Assembly: GCF_933775445.1 (NCBI RefSeq)
Contig: NC_065878.1
Span: forward strand, 7,885,395 to 7,949,394
Source of the DNA: Argentina anserina
Lineage: Eukaryota > Streptophyta > Magnoliopsida > Rosales > Rosaceae
Reading direction: 5' to 3'
Length of the DNA: 64,000 nucleotides
Part shown: positions 1 to 12,000 of the stretch, one piece after another
How positions within the stretch are numbered: position 1 is the first letter of the stretch
Layout of the letters: each line of letters begins with the position of its first letter
Translations under genes and position numbers: made by a program
Notes under the pieces: generated by a model
What the model saw: only the letters and a program-made list of their open reading frames with translations
Told to the model about the DNA's origin: nothing
Database searches by the model: none

Positions 1-2
1 AG

Positions 3-713
3 AAAAAAGTCAAGCTCTGGGACATGAGGAATCTGAAGGGGCCACTCCAAACGCTACCAGGTCAGGCAGAGACCTTGGATTTCAGTCAAAAGGGTCTGCT
101 CGCTCGTGGAACTGGATCTTTTCTACAGGTCCTGAGAGATTCTTCTGGGAGTCAGAAGTACGAGAGATATATGACGCATCCATTAGTTAAAGGATATCAA
201 ATAGAAAAGGCGTTGTTTCGACCGTATGAAGATGTTTTATGCATAGGGCACTCCATGGGGTGGTCTAGTATTCTGATTCCTGGTTCTGGGGAGCCTCATT
301 TTGATACGTGGCTGGCGAATCCATTTGAAACACGCAAACAGAGAAAAGAGGTGGAAGTGCAAAGGCTACTTAATAAGCTCCCACCTGAGACAATTATGTT
401 TGATCCCACAAAGATTGGCACAGTGATACCTCCTAGGAGAGAGAAGCCAACAAAGGAGGAGAAAGAGGCTGAGCTGGAAGCTGCCGTTGAAGCTGCCAAG
501 GACATTGTCCCTAAGAAGAAAACAAAGGGAAGGAGTAAGCCAAGTAAGATGAAGAAGAAGAAGCAGGAGGTAATTGCCAGTGCCAAGAGGCCTTTTGTGG
601 AACAACATATGAAAGAGGACGAACAAGTGGCTAGAAAGAAGCAAAAAGCAATGGAGCAAGTGGAACTACCAACATCTTTGCAGCGGTTTGCTCGCAAGAA
701 ACCAGCTACATGA
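3..713 (+). CDS. BING4/UTP7-like WD40 nucleolar protein, 3' end only
   Basis: This is the last exon (or part of it) of a WD-repeat protein of the BING4/WDR46/UTP7 family, a component of the small-subunit processome that matures 18S rRNA in the nucleolus. The frame is open from the left edge of the window, beginning with KKVKLWDMR, the end of a WD repeat, so the true start lies outside. Next comes the family's conserved C-terminal block: GTGSFLQVL, the VLCIGHSMGWSSILIPGSG segment, then EPHFDTWLANPFET followed by KQRKEVEVQRLLNKLPPETI. The last ~90 residues are very Lys/Glu rich (KKKTKGRSKPSKMKKKKQ), a typical nucleolar basic tail, ending in LQRFARKK. The family assignment rests on the BING4CT block and is firm; upstream exons cannot be judged. 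Confidence 0.9.
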   Translation, partial: KKVKLWDMRNLKGPLQTLPGQAETLDFSQKGLLARGTGSFLQVLRDSSGSQKYERYMTHPLVKGYQIEKALFRPYEDVLCIGHSMGWSSILIPGSGEPHFDTWLANPFETRKQRKEVEVQRLLNKLPPETIMFDPTKIGTVIPPRREKPTKEEKEAELEAAVEAAKDIVPKKKTKGRSKPSKMKKKKQEVIASAKRPFVEQHMKEDEQVARKKQKAMEQVELPTSLQRFARKKPAT

Positions 714-830
714 TTATGTGAACGGATACTGTTAATGAATTTTAATCATCGCATTCTCACAATTGTAATGCATTCTAATGTCATTCATTTGTGATGTGGC
801 CTTATCTTAGTGAGTTAACAATTTTGTCAA

Positions 831-1590
831 ATGTATGGGATAAATGTCCCAAACAACAGGATAACCACAGAACGCTTCATGTTTTACCACAGCTATGTGA
901 TTTTATACAACATCAGACCGCTTGTCCTATTTCCTTCAGTTCAAAACATATTCGCATACGCAACATCACCATTATCAGCCACGCCTATTACTCTGCATTC
1001 TGCTGAATACTTGGACAGTTTTCATCCATTCACAAGTACCAGGGTGTTGCTCTTTTTTTTTCCCCAGACTTACTCCTCACTCGAGAAAACAGCCGACCTG
1101 CAGCAGACTATGTTGACCTTACAATCTGGGTACAGTTCCTGGGTGGTGGATGGGAACGTGCTTCCAGTCAACAGTAACGCATTTTCGGAGTCTGATCCTT
1201 CATATGATTTTTATGTAGGCAAGGCCTCAGAACTTTTCTTTGCCGAGCGATCACCTTCTGCTCGAATGATTTGGGATGATGATAACACGTCTAAATTCAC
1301 AATGGTGGTGAACTCTCTTCTAGTTAAACGAGAGAGCACAAGTTTCGTTTATTTAATGGCACAGATTTTGGAACAGGAAAAAGGTTTGAGGGGTTAAACA
1401 TTTGGATGAAACAAACTTTGGTCTTGGTATTGATAACAGTAAGGTCAATCAATCCTTTGGTGACGGAAAGCAGGTGGCATTCTGGTCTAAAGATATGAGT
1501 TCAGATTTAGTTCAACGTCTTCAAGAACTGGGTGTTTGGATTGTAGTCATCGACTATTCATGTAAACCTGTTATCTGCCACCAGTCATAA
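831..1590 (+). CDS. Unassigned coding-like segment, two open frames
   Basis: I do not recognise this. An open frame of 188 codons (831-1397) is followed without a gap by an open stretch in another frame (about 1390-1590). The first ~70 codons look like non-coding sequence, but from about 1090 the composition is protein-like: LTLQSGYSSWVVDGNVLPV, then SDPSYDFYVGKASELFFAE and MVVNSLLVKRESTSFVYLMA. The second frame reads GDGKQVAFWSKDMSSDLVQ and then LQELGVWIVVIDYS, with a plausible amphipathic and hydrophobic alternation. A splice or a one-base frameshift near 1385 would join them. It follows the BING4 gene by about 100-350 bp on the same strand, so it might be a separate small gene, an old exon pair or a captured fragment. 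Confidence 0.3.
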
Positions 1591-3681
1591 TATCTGGTGC
1601 AAGCTATACACGTATTGAATTATAGTCTTTGTATTCTCCATGCTATCTGTAGTTTCAGCTCTTACTGTGTTGAAGGCAATTATCTCGAGTCACTTTTCAA
1701 GTTCGCAGGAAGGTTGTAATTTTCATTACTTCTGGTTTTTATGGTCAATATCACAATATGTTGATAAGAAGAGCAAGGACCAAAGGTCATGATGAAGGGT
1801 CTTATCTAACAGATGGTAACATTGTTAGAAACTTAGAACCACTGAGAAACTTAAAGCTAATTTCCAGCTCAACGCAGATATATCCATATTCACGAAAGAA
1901 CAAACAACTTGGAAAGGTACATAATAAGATTCACCGGAGTAAGGATATACCTGTCTGATATCAGACCATTACTGTTATAATCTGCCATAACTGGATGATA
2001 GAACGCGCAGGGCCTTCTCCTGTTTTATGCTGCAGTCCATCAAGTATGTTGCTTAGTTCCTTCCCATCATAGCTTAAACTTCAAACAAAGGTCTAGAGTT
2101 ATACAAGCAAGTACCATGAAAAGAATAAACATTAAACAACAGATCAACATCAGAGTTATACTTATCACAACATCAGAAGCACTTCGGAAACTTCTTTTCC
2201 TCCCAAGATCATTTATTCATTTCCTTTTTCCCTTTGAACAAAGGAATCCAGAGACGGAACATGTGTCATTTGACCCAAGGAACTCAACAGAACCCACCAG
2301 CATGACATTCTTATATTTAAGAACTAGAAAAAAAAAAAAAAAAAAAAAAAAAACCTCCGGTCCTGACTGTTATCGCCCCCCTACTCCACCCCAGAAGGAT
2401 AAGTTATCCTTCTTCTGAAAAAGCAAAGCATTAAAAAACTAACCAATTGATATTAAAGCTATTCATTGTTTTCGAAAAACAGAAAATGAGCTCACAATTT
2501 CATTCTTTAAAACATTTATGCAGACAGGCACAAACGAGGTAAAAACTTCAGAATTCAACAGTTCATAATCTTAAATTAACATACTCATTATGTAAAGCCC
2601 AGAACACGCAAAACAGCAACCAAATATAACATATTTGCAGACAAAAACCAAGCTCAACACTATTTCTGTTATCACATATTACTCAGCTTTTATTGAAGAT
2701 ATAACAGCAAAATGGAATTGTTGAATACAAAGGCAGATACTCTATAAAAACAACGTCACAATAGATAAAATGTACTTTAGTTTCTGTAGTAACAAACCTC
2801 TTGCTAATACATATATCTCACCTTTTTCTTCTTTTTTTTGACACACCATAATACAAGGCTCAAGTCAAAGTTACCTACTTTTGAGATGATAAGACTACTG
2901 GAATACCATACACCAAAGTTCTTTTTCAATTATCATTTTTCTTTATTTCAATTTTCCAGGAAAGTTAATTTTTAAAGCTATATATATATAGATATGTGTG
3001 TGCGTGTGTGTGTGTGTGTGTTCTTTTTCTTGGTTAAAAAACACACACCCATACATATGAAAAGGCTATCATATTGTCCGCTTGAATATACAAATTCTGT
3101 TAAAATGAAAAGATGGAGCCAAATGGAATGAATTGTAACCAGCAACAAAGAATACTTGATAACTGTATTATTTCTATTATATTGATTTATCAATCTATCT
3201 ACCAAAAGTTTAGATTTCAATCTGCCCTCAATACTGCTCCAAAGGTATCAAGAGTTTAGATTTCAATCCTCAAACACACAAAGATATGATGTATATCCAA
3301 GCCTACATATGAGTCACATCATGTAACAAATATAAAAACAAGCTAAAGCGCTTAACTGGGTAAACAGACTTGCATAGTTATAGTTCTTCAATATTTCCAT
3401 TTCCTTATCAGAAAAAAAAAATGAACAAAGTCAGGGACTTCAAATATTATTCCAACTGTTGTTAGTGACTGATATATAAACATAACTACAAAGTTCAAAA
3501 GAGAAGCTGAAACTTAAATAACCCAGTCCTAACTTTCCCTACAATGGCAAATTGGTATCATTCTTTCTTCCTAACCTTCTGAAACAACTTTTTTCTAACA
3601 TCTACTCCACCCAATGAATCAGAAGAAATAAATTAGGGGAGGTGAGCAGCAACAGATACCTAGACACATTGTCATAGTTGG
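1591..3681. other. Intergenic DNA with simple repeats
   Basis: No convincing gene. The stretch is AT-rich and carries a 26-base poly-A run at 2328-2353, followed by a short CT-rich tract, and a TG dinucleotide run at about 2995-3021. The part next to 3681 should contain the 3' UTR of the minus-strand NC2-alpha gene. Confidence 0.6.
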
Positions 3682-4683
3682 TCAATCTTCATCATAATCT
3701 TCGTCATCCTCATCTATCCTCCTTGTCAAATTGGCAAGCTGAACAGGATCAATGGCCATCTTTTCCATTCCCGTCAAAGGCCAACCTAGGAATTCCACAT
3801 GCTTCATATCAAGAGTAAACTGTGATGACAGGTTAGCAGGATCAGGAGCAGGAATAGCGGCTGATGTAGTAGCTGAATCATTCTTTTCATTCAAGTCCAC
3901 ATTCAGATCAAAATTTAGAGCTGCTGTTTCTGCACTATTGCTGCCTGAAACGTTTTCCTTTGACCCTTTAGGCTCTGTAGCGTCATCCCGCTGTTCAAGG
4001 GGTTCATCAAGCTTGTCCTCCCGCTTAACAATGTCCAAATCATCTTCACAGTTCTCATTGGGCGCATTTATCTCCCTCCCTAATGTCCGACTACCACGTG
4101 GGCGACCTCTAGGCCTTCCCCTACCCCGTCCTCTTCCTCTTCCACTTCCAGTGGTATTACCACCATCATGCACCATCACAGTCGCCTTGGCCTCATCATC
4201 GGTATCGGTATCTTCATTATCAGCAACCACTTTCCTCCCCCTTCCTCTCCCCCTACCCCTACCTCTTCCACTTCCACTTCCACCACCATTACCAGCATCG
4301 CTCACCATCCTACTCCTCTTGGCCTCATCATCACTCTCGGTATCCTCATCGTCCGCACTCACTCTCCTCCTCTTCGCAACCGTACCTTCCTCCCCAACCG
4401 CATCCGACCCCCCTAGGTCAGGAACCTTACTGACAATATCCTTCAAGAAATCAAACACGCTACATGTCTTCACACACTGCTTCAAGTGCAGCGAATTCAT
4501 CGTCTTGGCTCCCCTCTTCAGAGTAATATCGTAAGTCCGGTCACACAAATCCTGCAGAAAGAGCTCCAATGCTTTCGAAACCAGGAGCGGCACGGCCAGA
4601 GCAATCTTCCCAACATCCTCATCGGTCTGCATAATCTTCTTGATTCGTGCGGCGGGGAAACGAGTATCAAGCTTCTTCCTCAT
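3682..4683 (-). CDS. NC2-alpha / DRAP1-like histone-fold corepressor
   Basis: The product (333 aa) is the alpha subunit of Negative Cofactor 2, which pairs with Dr1 through histone folds, binds TBP on promoters and blocks TFIIA/TFIIB entry. The histone fold is at about residues 8-95: RFPAARIKKIMQTDEDVGKI, then VPLLVSKALELFLQDL and the conserved C-terminal helix HLKQCVKTCSVFDFLKDIV. Residues ~108-200 hold two copies of a module made of an acidic stretch (DDEDTESDDEAK; DNEDTDTDDEAK) followed by a Gly-Arg run; the second run ends in GRPRGRPRG, an AT-hook-like motif. A conserved C-terminal block follows (EFLGWPLTGMEKMAIDPVQ) with an acidic tail. The coding region is a single exon in this window. 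The start at 4683 is the ATG immediately before the histone fold. Confidence 0.9.
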   Translation of the reverse strand: MRKKLDTRFPAARIKKIMQTDEDVGKIALAVPLLVSKALELFLQDLCDRTYDITLKRGAKTMNSLHLKQCVKTCSVFDFLKDIVSKVPDLGGSDAVGEEGTVAKRRRVSADDEDTESDDEAKRSRMVSDAGNGGGSGSGRGRGRGRGRGRKVVADNEDTDTDDEAKATVMVHDGGNTTGSGRGRGRGRGRPRGRPRGSRTLGREINAPNENCEDDLDIVKREDKLDEPLEQRDDATEPKGSKENVSGSNSAETAALNFDLNVDLNEKNDSATTSAAIPAPDPANLSSQFTLDMKHVEFLGWPLTGMEKMAIDPVQLANLTRRIDEDDEDYDED

Positions 4684-5090
4684 ACTGTCAAACTCTGATA
4701 ATCAAATCGAAAACTCAGCAAAACAATCCCTAAAAACAGCTATGCCAAATTAAGCCTACAGTCAAATCAAATATTAACTAAACAAACCAAAGCTGGTGTA
4801 AATTCAAGCCCTACTAATATCGTAATAGATGAAGAGGTTCAGAGATAAAGAATCAATTAAGCGATAAACCCTAGAAGACGCTAGAATTGGTAGTCTGGAA
4901 AGGGGTGAATAAGGAGAGAGGAATACCTGGGAGAGTCCGGGAGCGGCGGAGAGAGGCGATCGAGATTTGCAGAAGCAGAGGAGTGGTGAAGAAGACGAAG
5001 AAGAGACATGTAAGCAGGAAAAAGGGAGGAGGACTAGAGAAGAAGAAGAGTATAAATATGAGTGCGGTCAGAGAAGGATTCTAATTTTTA
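4684..5090 (-). promoter_or_regulatory. 5' UTR and probable leader intron of the NC2-alpha gene
   Basis: Upstream of the NC2-alpha ATG the minus strand has a good donor (CCCAG|GTATTCC, exon end at 4927) and candidate acceptors TTATCAG|AGTTTG (about 4693) or GACAG|T (about 4685) just before the ATG. This suggests a ~235-bp intron in the 5' leader. The outer part (4930-5060) is purine-rich on the plus strand, that is CT-rich in the mRNA sense, as is common in plant leaders. No clear TATA box was seen. This is inferred from splice consensus only. Confidence 0.35.
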
Positions 5091-6815
5091 ATTCAACTTT
5101 CCAGAATGAAGAGAAGAAGTGGATGTCATGTCCCTGCTAGGGTTCCGGCTCGGATTCTTGACGCGTTTTAATTAATACCCAACTTTTCGATCATATGCAC
5201 CCAATAAATCGATTTCCCAATTGTCTCAATCTTCTCGCACTTCCTTGTGTTCTACCTTTAAAATCACTTGACAATTTTTACGATAAACCAAGAAGCCTTA
5301 GGTAACTAACATTTACAATTTCGGAGAGCAAAGCTTTCGATTCCCTATCAACCTAGGAAGGGCCAAAATGACCATCACAAAATTGGCTTTTTCAGAATAA
5401 TATGAGTAAAACTAATACACTCATGGAGATCTAATTAATGTCTTCCACCATGCTCTTTAGTTTGGAAGGCGGTTGAATCTTGCCATTGACTGCCTCAATA
5501 ACCAACTTTGATGATGGTTGGAGGTGACATAGTTAATGAGGAAATACTATTAAACATACAATAAAGTGGTTGAGCATGAGTTTGATAATCAGTTAGTAAC
5601 CATGTGAATGTGACTGATTGAACATAAGTCTTTGATAATTATTCGATAAATACTTGTGTGTGACCAACAATTTTAGAGCTCGGGAAAGATTGTGAGTCAA
5701 GAATCTTTTCCCTTGCAACCGTAGCTCCGCTCCTATTGGGTTGCATACAAGGATGTCCTTGTCACCTCCTCTAGGATACACCCACCACCCCCCCCCCCCC
5801 CTCTAGCGTCCTCAGCTGGCGACTGCCCACCTCAATCTTAAGGGATGGTGGATTGTCCTCTACATAGCAACAGTAGTGGATCATCGATAGTAGAACAGAA
5901 ATAGGGATACAATAGTGATGCAATGGATAGAGCATGGAGTAGGCAGTCGAAAAGCAGTGGACTCGGCTGGAAAGAGACCAAAGCGATTCTGTCTTTGGGT
6001 CTCACATAGGTGGGTTTGGACTCGGGCTCTTGAGCTTGGATCTTGAATTAGTCCTTGTGAGTTTGTTGAACCTTGGCACACTGGAAAAGTTTTTCTTTTG
6101 CAACTAGCCCTAATGTTGAGGGCATTGGTGCAACGTAGACATTAGGTTTTCTTGCTTGAACAACGGTTTGAAGTTTGGTTACTTGATTTCTGGTTTATTT
6201 GATTTGTACACTAATTGAGGTCTTTAGGTAGGTAATAATCCATATCAAGAAGTTAGTTGCCAAGTTTTTAGTTCTATTGTTGTGAGTTCATGTAAGTTGT
6301 AAAGCGACGGCATTTGTTTTGGTACTTGTTAGTCTTTGGTTAACCCACATAAAGAGATCGACAAATGTTGTAACATGTCTTCTAGCCATTGATTAGCAAT
6401 AAAAAGAGCTAACTGAAAAACAAATATTTGTTGTGCAGCTATCGCTAACTAGTTTTTGTGCTTTATTGACTAAACAATGCACACTAGTTGTTGGACGCAA
6501 TGCTTAATGCGTTTGTGTTTGAACCTCCACTATTTGGAGTTCAATTGCTAGTTGGAGTTCATTTCCTCAAAGCGTACTACCATGAAATTGCAGAACATTC
6601 TGATCCTAATGAGTATTACATCCACACGATCATCATATATATAAGATTTGTGAAGCACAAAAACAATAAGGCACGAATAAACTGTAGGAAGATAAAGAAT
6701 TCCCATAATGTTTAACAATTAACATGTAAGTACACCGTATACTACGTACCTAGCTGATAACTCTACATGTAAGAAGAATTAAATCATTTGTATTAATTGT
6801 AATGGAGGGGGATCA
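5091..6815. other. Intergenic DNA, no gene seen
   Basis: Only short open frames without recognisable protein features. A 14-base poly-C run lies at 5788-5801. The last ~100 bases should hold the 3' UTR of the minus-strand receptor kinase that ends at 6816. Confidence 0.5.
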
Positions 6816-9800
6816 TTACCTAGCTGATAATGTCCAAGTTAGCTCAGTGTTTGAACATGTTGGATCAATATTATTCCGGACATCGGCAAGGAATATCTCT
6901 TCTGACCGTGTAAAAGGATTGGGGGGCATTTGTAAGTGTCCAACATCTTCTTCCAGCATCTCTCTGGCTTCTCTCATTGATGGACGATCACTTGGGTTCA
7001 TCTGTATACACCATAAAGCTGTTACAATCATCCTTTTTATTATTTCCTTCTCCTCATCAGTGGCATCACCCATCTCCAAGTCCCTTCCCATTGCATATTG
7101 ATCATACACCCATGAAGGGAAGTATGTTTGGCTTTCATGCCCCGCCAATTCTCTGAAATTTTTCCGTTTACTTGCCATTTCCATCAACAACATTCCAAAA
7201 CTATACACATCAGCTTTATATGAGATACCTCCGATGTTTTTGTAGAACAACTCCGGAGCTATATATCCCATTGTCCCTCTTGCTGCTGTTAGAGTCACAG
7301 TACTGTCTTCAGTTGAATATAACTTTGCTAGACCGAAGTCTGAAATTTTTGGAATGAAATTCTCGTCAAGAAGAATGTTGTGAGGCTTGATATCAAAATG
7401 CAAAATTTGCACTTCACAACCTTGATGTAAATATTCAATCCCTTGAGCCACTCCCAGAGAGATCTCATACATTTTCTTGACACTTACCATGAGAGCATAT
7501 GCATTGGAATATATGTATTTTTCAAGTGACCCATTAGGCATGAAATCATAGACTAGAGCACGTTTTGAACCCTCAACACAATAACCAACTAGTTGCACCA
7601 CATTGACATGGTGAATCCTTCCAATTGTAGCCACTTCGCTCACAAAATCTTCTCCATTTGATTTAGAGTTTGCCATCATTTTAATGGCTCCAAAATGGCC
7701 ACTACGTAATACTCCTTTAAATACAGAGCCATAGCCTCCTTCGCCCAGCTTGGTCTTGAAATTGTTGGACATCTTCTTAATTTCTGAGAAAGAATACCTT
7801 ATTGGCACAAAGCTGCTACCGTTCTGCAGATAATCTTCAATGGTTCTGTACATTGACAAATGTCTTGTCCGCCATTTCTTGATCAAAAATACAATCACAA
7901 ATGGAGCCCCCAATGTAAATTTCACCAGTACTGTGAAGAACATCCAGTAACAAATCATGAGTAAAAAAATTGGAACAATGGTTGATTATGCATATAGTTT
8001 AGATTTGAAAAAGTAACCCTTATATTAGTTGAAAATGTAAGGGTATTATTCTTACTGATAGTAACCAATATTGCCAATCGAACATCTGCAAGATTTATAG
8101 AAGTGAAAGAAATCAAAGGCTTGGTTATACAAGTAACAAAGTGCATGCATAAAGTTCACAGAGTTGATCAAAACCTTGTTTACTTAAACATGCAACACAA
8201 GCAGGCCTTACCGCTAGAGTTGGAGGGTAGCCACTTATAACCTGCAAGAATGCAAAGAAATACAATAAAAACAAGATAAACAAAAGTTGACTAGAGAAAC
8301 AGTTAAGGATCCTATACTTGATCCGCTAGTAATTCACATGTACATCAAGAGAAAATCAATCTTAATTCATTAAGAAAGGATTGGTGAGAATCTGCTTACC
8401 AACATGGATAGTATATCCAGGGGCAACGAAACCTACAGAAAAAAAAAAGACAGGGAGAGAAATAAAATCATCAGTACTTCACTAACTTTGAAGCAAGGTT
8501 TTGATAGAATTGCTAACAAAAAAGTATCGTTTGTGGAGAGAGAGCATCCTTACCGCTTATTAGCTCCCATACTAATTGAAAGAAACCTACATTGACAAAG
8601 AAAAATGTCTACTGTCACACCAGTCTTGTACTTATCATGCCATAATTAAAGGGCAAAAAACAAATGCAGGTATACATGAAATTGTTGTGTTTTTGGCTCG
8701 TTGATGCATGTTGGAGTTAGGATTCAGTAATCAAATCCAGGTTTAGAAATGAAATAAGTTAGCACAGCTTTTCTATATGTTTTAGGAGAGTATATCTTCC
8801 AATATTCTATTAGGATTTGTGTTAGGTTTAGTAATCCTAGTCCATATTGTATCAAGCAGCCCCTATTGATATAAATAGGGCTGCAGGGAGGTTTTTAGAC
8901 ACAGAGACAGAAATCCTAAAGGGAGAGCTAAGGGTGATAGAGAGATAAGAGCTAGACAGGGAGGGGTTAAGGTCTACAATAAGTACTTGTACCTAAATTC
9001 TTCAGTACTAGTAAATCTCTCAAGAGAGATCACAGTGGAGGTAGGCTTCAGCTGAACCACTATAACTTTGGTGTGTTTCTGTTTACTCTTCTTTGCTTAT
9101 ATCGCAAATAACTATTAAGATCTAAAGACGCTTATAACAACAGAAATTGGACTTCAAACTAGCATTCGAAAATTCATTATCCAAAAGGAAAATTAGAACA
9201 CATCAATTTATTATGAGATTTTATGAATTTTTTAGCACAAGAGTTCTTCATGACAGAAGTGTGAAAAACTGCAAAGGGACATTATTCTGTTAAAACTGCA
9301 TACTGGGATTTAGGTGTCTACTCTCTACAGAAGAATCTTTGGGAAGAAAAGGTACCAGGTAAGGTTCTGAACTGTGTTTGGAGAGCTTGCCAAGATCTCT
9401 AACCAACAAGAATAAATATCTAAAGGGAACCAGGGAGAGCTGAAATGTCTTTCCACTTTCATCCGTATGATAATGATGCTCTTGTGTGGTGTGCATGCCC
9501 TGCGGCAAAATAACTTATATCAGGTACCCCTTATCATCTTAATGTTGTCATCTAGCTCTCTAAAAATTTTTTTGGAGGATGCATGCTTGAGAAGGCAAAA
9601 AATCTGAGGTCTGATGTATTTCCAAAGATATGGTATTGTGGGGGCTATGGTAAAACAGAAATGAAGCTTTCTTTGGTCCAATAAACCCCAAGCAGCACAA
9701 AATTAACATAAGCTGTAGTGCCATGGCCTGGTACTTTGAGTATCAGCAAGCCAATTATCCCCCACCCAAACAGGTCGCTGTACAATGTGTCAATGCAGAC

Positions 9801-11396
9801 AAGGATGGACACCTCCTGCACCTTGTCAAAATCAAGTTAAATGTTGATGGAGCGTTTTTACCAGAGCACATAGAAAATGGAGTTGGAGCAGTATTTAGAG
9901 ACTATAATGGCACTTCCATAGCTGTGTTTTCTCACCACATAAATTATTTCACTTCTGCCAAGAAGTTTTAATTAATTGCTACAAAGTCAGGTCTGCAACT
10001 TCTGCATTCATGGCATGTTCTAAATAATAACTTTAGTTGGAAAAAGATTGGCTAGCTGCAGTTTGGATATTCAAAAGCAAGACTTTCAAAGCTTGGAACA
10101 TGGTAAAACTGTATATGACATTCAGGTTTGGAGGCAAAGAATAGACAATGTTTGCATCAGTCATACTTATCGCTGCATATGCAGTTGCGCATAGCTTAGC
10201 TAGTGGGGGCTATGAGGCTACAGGCTGTTTTGAATAGCAGCACAATTCCCTGAATGATTAGAAATATTCTAAGTCATGATTGTAACCATATTGATTTTAC
10301 ATCAATGCAATGATCTCCTTCACTAAAAAATAAGAAAAAATAAAAACTAGTACATATGGGATCACATAGAGACAGTCTACAACTTTGCACTGCCAAATAA
10401 ATGTGATGCATGGACTGACCAAAAGAACTTATTTAGTACTTTATGAATCATATATGCGTATGGGTTCCCTTGGTACTATGGCAGACTAGCTCTCTTCAGT
10501 GGTAGATAATTCCAGAGTGGCAGAGAAGCTAGTCCACCGTTATCAAAACTCATACAATACTGCGCGCAATATTGCAGGCTGCTCTGTGTGTGTGTGAGAG
10601 AGAGAGATAAATCAAACAATCCATACATTAATGTGTTTAGCCTAAAAGCATGCATGTATCTAAGAATTCACACACCTTTGATATTGCGTGGAAAACACTT
10701 GGCATTGGTACTCCATTGCTCACAAGCCTCCGAAATCGTATAGTCTAGCTCAAAGCCATTCAGAAGTGCACTGTGTATGTATTTATAAGAGGTGTTGTAC
10801 AGAATAGAGGAGTTAGCCAAAGCATAAGCCAGCCACTCTGCACTGCAACCCTGGTCCAAATCCCCTACCTCCATATGGCCGACTTTGACATAACCATATG
10901 CTGGTTGGGATGCCAAAGAAGAAGCATCACCAGCCTTAACGTTTATGCATGGAGCAGTGTCCACATACATAGAAGAATTCACCGGATTGTTACACTTCAA
11001 GAAGACTATGCTCGTTGAAGATTGCCCGTACGAATACATAGATCGTCCGGAAAGATCAGGTGAACGGTTGTAGGGCATGGAGGAGCAATTGATATTCTGA
11101 AATAGGCCAGGATCTACAACTCGGATTGTTTGATTCTCGTAGTTGATTGCCTGTACATAAAATCTTCCAAAACCAGATTGGTCTAGTATTGTAATGTTGT
11201 TCTCGCATAGAAGAGTATACAGTGATGTGCAGTCCTTTGGATCATGTTTCAGTCGGAAAGGGTAGCTTATGTTATGGATGTTGCCGCATGAAGAAGTACA
11301 CTTAGAACTATCATCCTTTGTGTTAGCTTTACATGTTTCAAAGCATAAGCTAATCACAACAAAGGCCGCGAACCAGGAGATTCCCCTTATTCCCAT
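6816..11396 (-). CDS. Lr10-like (LRK10L) receptor kinase, six exons
   Basis: A plasma-membrane receptor-like kinase of the rust-resistance Lr10-like group. Exons reconstructed on the minus strand: 11396-10676, 8586-8554, 8432-8400, 8241-8212, 8085-8056 and 7930-6816. All junctions are GT-AG and all are phase 1, totalling 654 codons (653 aa). Exon 1 gives a signal peptide ([17 protein letters not shown]) and a Cys-rich GUB_WAK-type ectodomain ([17 protein letters not shown]) with several Asn-X-Ser/Thr sites. The four micro-exons (33, 33, 30 and 30 nt) encode the juxtamembrane linker. The membrane span is [16 protein letters not shown]. The kinase has [11 protein letters not shown] (catalytic Lys; a Gly precedes where Val is usual), HFDIKPHN and DFGLAK, so it is a non-RD kinase. 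Intron 1 (~2.1 kb) carries retroelement pieces. It is head to head with the next kinase. Confidence 0.88.
8709..9142. repeat. Probable solo LTR in kinase intron 1
   Basis: The segment opens with TGTTGGAG and closes with ATAACAACA, short inverted ends in the TG...CA form of LTRs. Inside is a TATA-like GATATAAATAGGG (about 8869-8881), then a purine-rich leader and GAACCACTATAACTTTGGTG near the 3' end, a pattern often seen in Ty1/copia LTRs. The 5-bp flanks (ATGCA and GAAAT) do not match, so the insertion is old or my boundaries are slightly off. Confidence 0.45.
9723..10345 (+). mobile_element. LINE RNase H (RVT_3) remnant in kinase intron 1
   Basis: The translated 9723-9971 frame contains [20 protein letters not shown] followed by [13 protein letters not shown], the start of the RNase H-like domain at the C-terminus of plant non-LTR retrotransposon polyproteins. 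The sequence continues out of frame with further domain echoes and ends near 10330 in an A-rich tract, which would suit a 3' LINE end. It is antisense to the kinase gene and lies wholly inside its first intron. Confidence 0.6.
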
Positions 11397-11399
11397 GGG

Positions 11400-11441
<42 letters not shown>

Positions 11442-12000
11442 AAACAGTAGTCTTCGATCAGGAATAGGTTCCTTTTCATACCCTCCATATTGTTCTCCTC
11501 TAAGAACTGAAAAACAAAAACAAATATATATATATATATATATATTTGAGAAAAAGAATATGACAAAGAAAAATTAGATATGCAGATTGAAATTTTGACC
11601 ATTCCATAGCCAAGTCAAATCAAATAATGCATACTTAATTGGGGCAGTTTGGCTAGCCTGCTTTGTTGGACTTTGTTCTTCCTTTAGTATTTTGTTTATT
11701 AGAGATGAAAGACTAGTAGCCGATTAGTAGCCATACAACAATGTTGACCAAGCTTTCTTCTAACTCCTTCCAAAGTCCTATTAATCAAGTGCACAGATTG
11801 TTACTCAAAAAAGTACACAGATTGTAAATATTTTACTCTGTTAGAGAAAGATCATGATATTAGTCAATGAAACACTACGAAAGACTAAGCCTCCTTCCAA
11901 CTCTGTTTGAACTAGTCAGATAAACAATTTGGCAAGAATTTTAGATATTATCGTGCTTAGCTCTGCTTACAAAACATTCATAGGCATTGTTACTTCAGAA
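11397..12000. promoter_or_regulatory. Shared region between divergent kinase genes, with GA and TA microsatellites
   Basis: About 600 bp separates the two kinase start codons. A GA microsatellite (about 11403-11440) sits directly upstream of the minus-strand ATG and would lie in its 5' UTR as a CT run. A TA run occupies about 11525-11546. Both promoters must lie in or be read through this interval. I saw no unambiguous TATA box outside the TA run. Confidence 0.5.

Noticed and set aside
3752..4534. 260-codon plus-strand open frame rich in Pro/Leu/Ser
   Set aside because: It is the complement of the NC2-alpha coding region and its composition comes from the Gly-Arg and acidic codons on the other strand.
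7955..8146. Upstream ATG extension of the kinase exon (from 7958) and the adjacent short frame
   Set aside because: The splice acceptor TTCTTCACAG ending at 7931 and the phase of four micro-exons show that sequence before 7930 is intron.
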